From positions 1-7,161 of the forward strand of contig JAWOEL010000127.1 of assembly GCA_046482735.1 (NCBI GenBank): 7,161 bases of DNA, in the 5' to 3' direction. The notes below the pieces were generated by a model that saw nothing but the letters and a program-made list of their open reading frames with translations, did not search any database and was not told the origin of the DNA. This document shows, piece after piece, positions 6,744 through 7,161 of this stretch. The stretch is from JAQICB01 sp046482735 (lineage in GTDB: Bacteria > Bacteroidota > Bacteroidia > Bacteroidales > UBA1715). Made by a program: the position numbers and the translations under genes. Position 1 is the first letter of the stretch, and each line of letters starts with the position of its first letter.

Positions 6744-6899
6744 CACGTCATCCTAACTGTGTCCGCCCTCTGACGGAGCGGAATGAAATGGAGCGTGAGA
6801 ACCGGAACGAAGTGGAGCTCAACGAAGTTAATCTCTAAAATTGAAACACAAGACTAAATAACCGTCAGTGCAGGTGCACGAGATCCTTCGTTCGCTCGG
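6744..6899. repeat. Degenerate cluster of GTCATCCT / GATCC-TTCG type intergenic repeats
   Basis: CGTCATCCT (6746-6754) and AGATCCTTCGTTCGCTCGG (6881-6899) look like the two ends of an interspersed palindromic repeat that I recall as common between genes in Bacteroidota and some other bacteria. Between them are reiterated short units: GGAGCG at 6775-6780 and 6790-6795, and ACGAAGT at 6807-6813 and 6822-6828. A self-complementary GTGCA-GG-TGCAC lies at 6868-6879. The family name is from memory and was not checked. Confidence 0.45.
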
Positions 6900-6927
6900 C
6901 AGTGGTGCTAACGTCAATATAAATTGT

Positions 6928-7004
6928 AGTACATTTTTTTTTACATAACCACCGTCAGGGTTTACAACCACTGACGGGGTTTTCCAAACACCACTAAATG
7001 TACT
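6928..7004. repeat. Nested 77-bp palindrome built from a doubled 16-mer
   Basis: The outer arms are AGTACATTT (6928-6936) and AAATGTACT (6996-7004). The inner hairpin (6947-6981) has 15 pairs and a 3-nt loop: AACC, a bulged A, CCGTCAG and GGTT on the left; AACC, a bulged A, CTGACGG and GGTT on the right. Left and right halves are also direct repeats of each other, AACCAC-CGTCAG-GGTT and AACCAC-TGACGG-GGTT. Plus-strand readout ends in only four T, and the minus strand gives an A-run, so an ordinary terminator for the flanking frame is doubtful. Confidence 0.7.
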
Positions 7005-7017
7005 GCCCCATCACACC

Positions 7018-7161
7018 TCAACAGTGGACGGAGTCCCTGTTGATGGTGGCTCGTAAAATAAGTGTCCTGCCTTTCAGGCAGATGTTGTACTCGTTTCTAT
7101 TTCCGTAGGTCACCTCAAACATGGTATTGAGGTACTCTCCGGCAAATACGAAGATCCTACC
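7018..7161 (-). CDS. C-terminal end of an unrecognised protein (runs off the right edge)
   Basis: On the minus strand the frame is open from the window edge for 47 codons to a TGA at 7018-7020. The peptide begins GRIFVFAGEYLNTMFEVTYG and ends ILRATINRDSVHC. It alternates polar and hydrophobic residues like beta strands, but I recognise no family. G+C is near one half, clearly above the genes to the left, and codon use differs from theirs (GCC, CTG, AGG). Together with the repeats next to it, this fits an acquired region. Three stem-loops lie within it, and the stop codon is inside one of them (7018-7043), so a structured non-coding DNA or RNA is the alternative. The true start is outside the window. 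Confidence 0.4.
   Translation of the reverse strand, partial: GRIFVFAGEYLNTMFEVTYGNRNEYNICLKGRTLILRATINRDSVHC

Larger units (their letters stand above)
6177..6836. repeat. Inverted repeat of about 21 bp near the ends of the repeat cluster
   Basis: AGAG-GATTAACTTCGTTG-TGCT at 6177-6198 recurs in reverse complement at 6816-6836 (AGAGATTAACTTCGTTGAGCT on the minus strand). The copies differ by one inserted G and one T/A change. They enclose 617 bp that contain all three CACCC repeats. No transposase frame lies between them. Confidence 0.6.
6110..7017. other. 908-bp non-coding region packed with palindromic repeats
   Basis: I see no credible gene on either strand. The only long open frame crosses the repeats (6474-6773, plus) and has no family features. 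The stretch holds at least four kinds of structured sequence, entered separately: CACCC two-hairpin repeats, a long inverted repeat at 6177-6198/6816-6836, degenerate GATCC-TTCG-type repeats, and a nested palindrome. Other short elements are a weak TTTTTT/AAAAAA stem just after cysQ (6117-6135), ATTAAC repeats at 6223-6255, and a 7-bp stem ACATTTG/CAAATGT (6698-6716). From about 6720 onward the G+C content is clearly higher than in the genes to the left. Confidence 0.7.

Noticed and set aside
6474..6773. Plus-strand open frame of 99 codons across the repeat cluster
   Set aside because: It runs straight through repeats B and C, has no family features or start signal, and its composition follows the repeats rather than coding sequence.
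6947..6981. Group II intron domain V
   Set aside because: The length is similar (35 nt), but the loop has 3 nt instead of a GNRA tetraloop, the catalytic triad and two-base bulge are absent, and no intron-encoded reverse transcriptase is in view.

Overview
The window looks like a chromosomal piece of a low-G+C member of the Bacteroidota. Four things point there. The primary sigma factor is the short 287-residue Bacteroidota type. Ribosomal protein S1 has a long acidic N-terminal extension. Most genes lack a Shine-Dalgarno sequence. The promoter-like sites fit the phylum's TTTG / TAnnTTTG (-33/-7) pattern. All of this is read from the sequence and from memory of these families; no search was run.

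Layout. At the left edge (1-304, minus) is the N-terminal third or more of an unrecognised exported protein with a clear signal peptide. A 433-bp gap (305-737) follows, with a pair of inverted 12-mers and no gene. The next three genes run leftward: rpsA (S1, 2082-4046), a single-domain STAS protein (1666-2001) and rnz (RNase Z, 738-1649). A strong hairpin lies between rpsA and the STAS gene and seems to carry a promoter for the STAS-rnz pair inside it. Divergent from rpsA across a 201-bp AT-rich spacer is rpoD (4248-5111), which has an unusually good Shine-Dalgarno for this phylum and ends in a long terminator hairpin. cysQ (5288-6109) follows on the plus strand as its own unit.

The right-hand 1050 bp differ in character. 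From 6110 to 7017 there is no convincing gene. Instead there is a dense cluster of palindromic repeats: three copies of a CACCC-type two-hairpin repeat in mixed orientation, a long inverted repeat near the ends of the cluster, degenerate copies of a GATCC-TTCG-type intergenic repeat, and a nested 77-bp palindrome. At the right edge (7018-7161, minus) is the C-terminal 47 codons of an unrecognised, more G+C-rich reading frame that is also rich in stem-loops.

How the genes work together. The core is information processing: S1 (mRNA capture on the 30S subunit), RNase Z (tRNA 3' maturation), the primary sigma factor, and a STAS protein of the anti-anti-sigma type. CysQ clears 3'-phosphoadenosine 5'-phosphate, which otherwise inhibits RNA-degrading enzymes and sulfotransfer. 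I found no defence system, CRISPR array or complete transposon. The least ordinary parts are the repeat cluster and the structured right edge.
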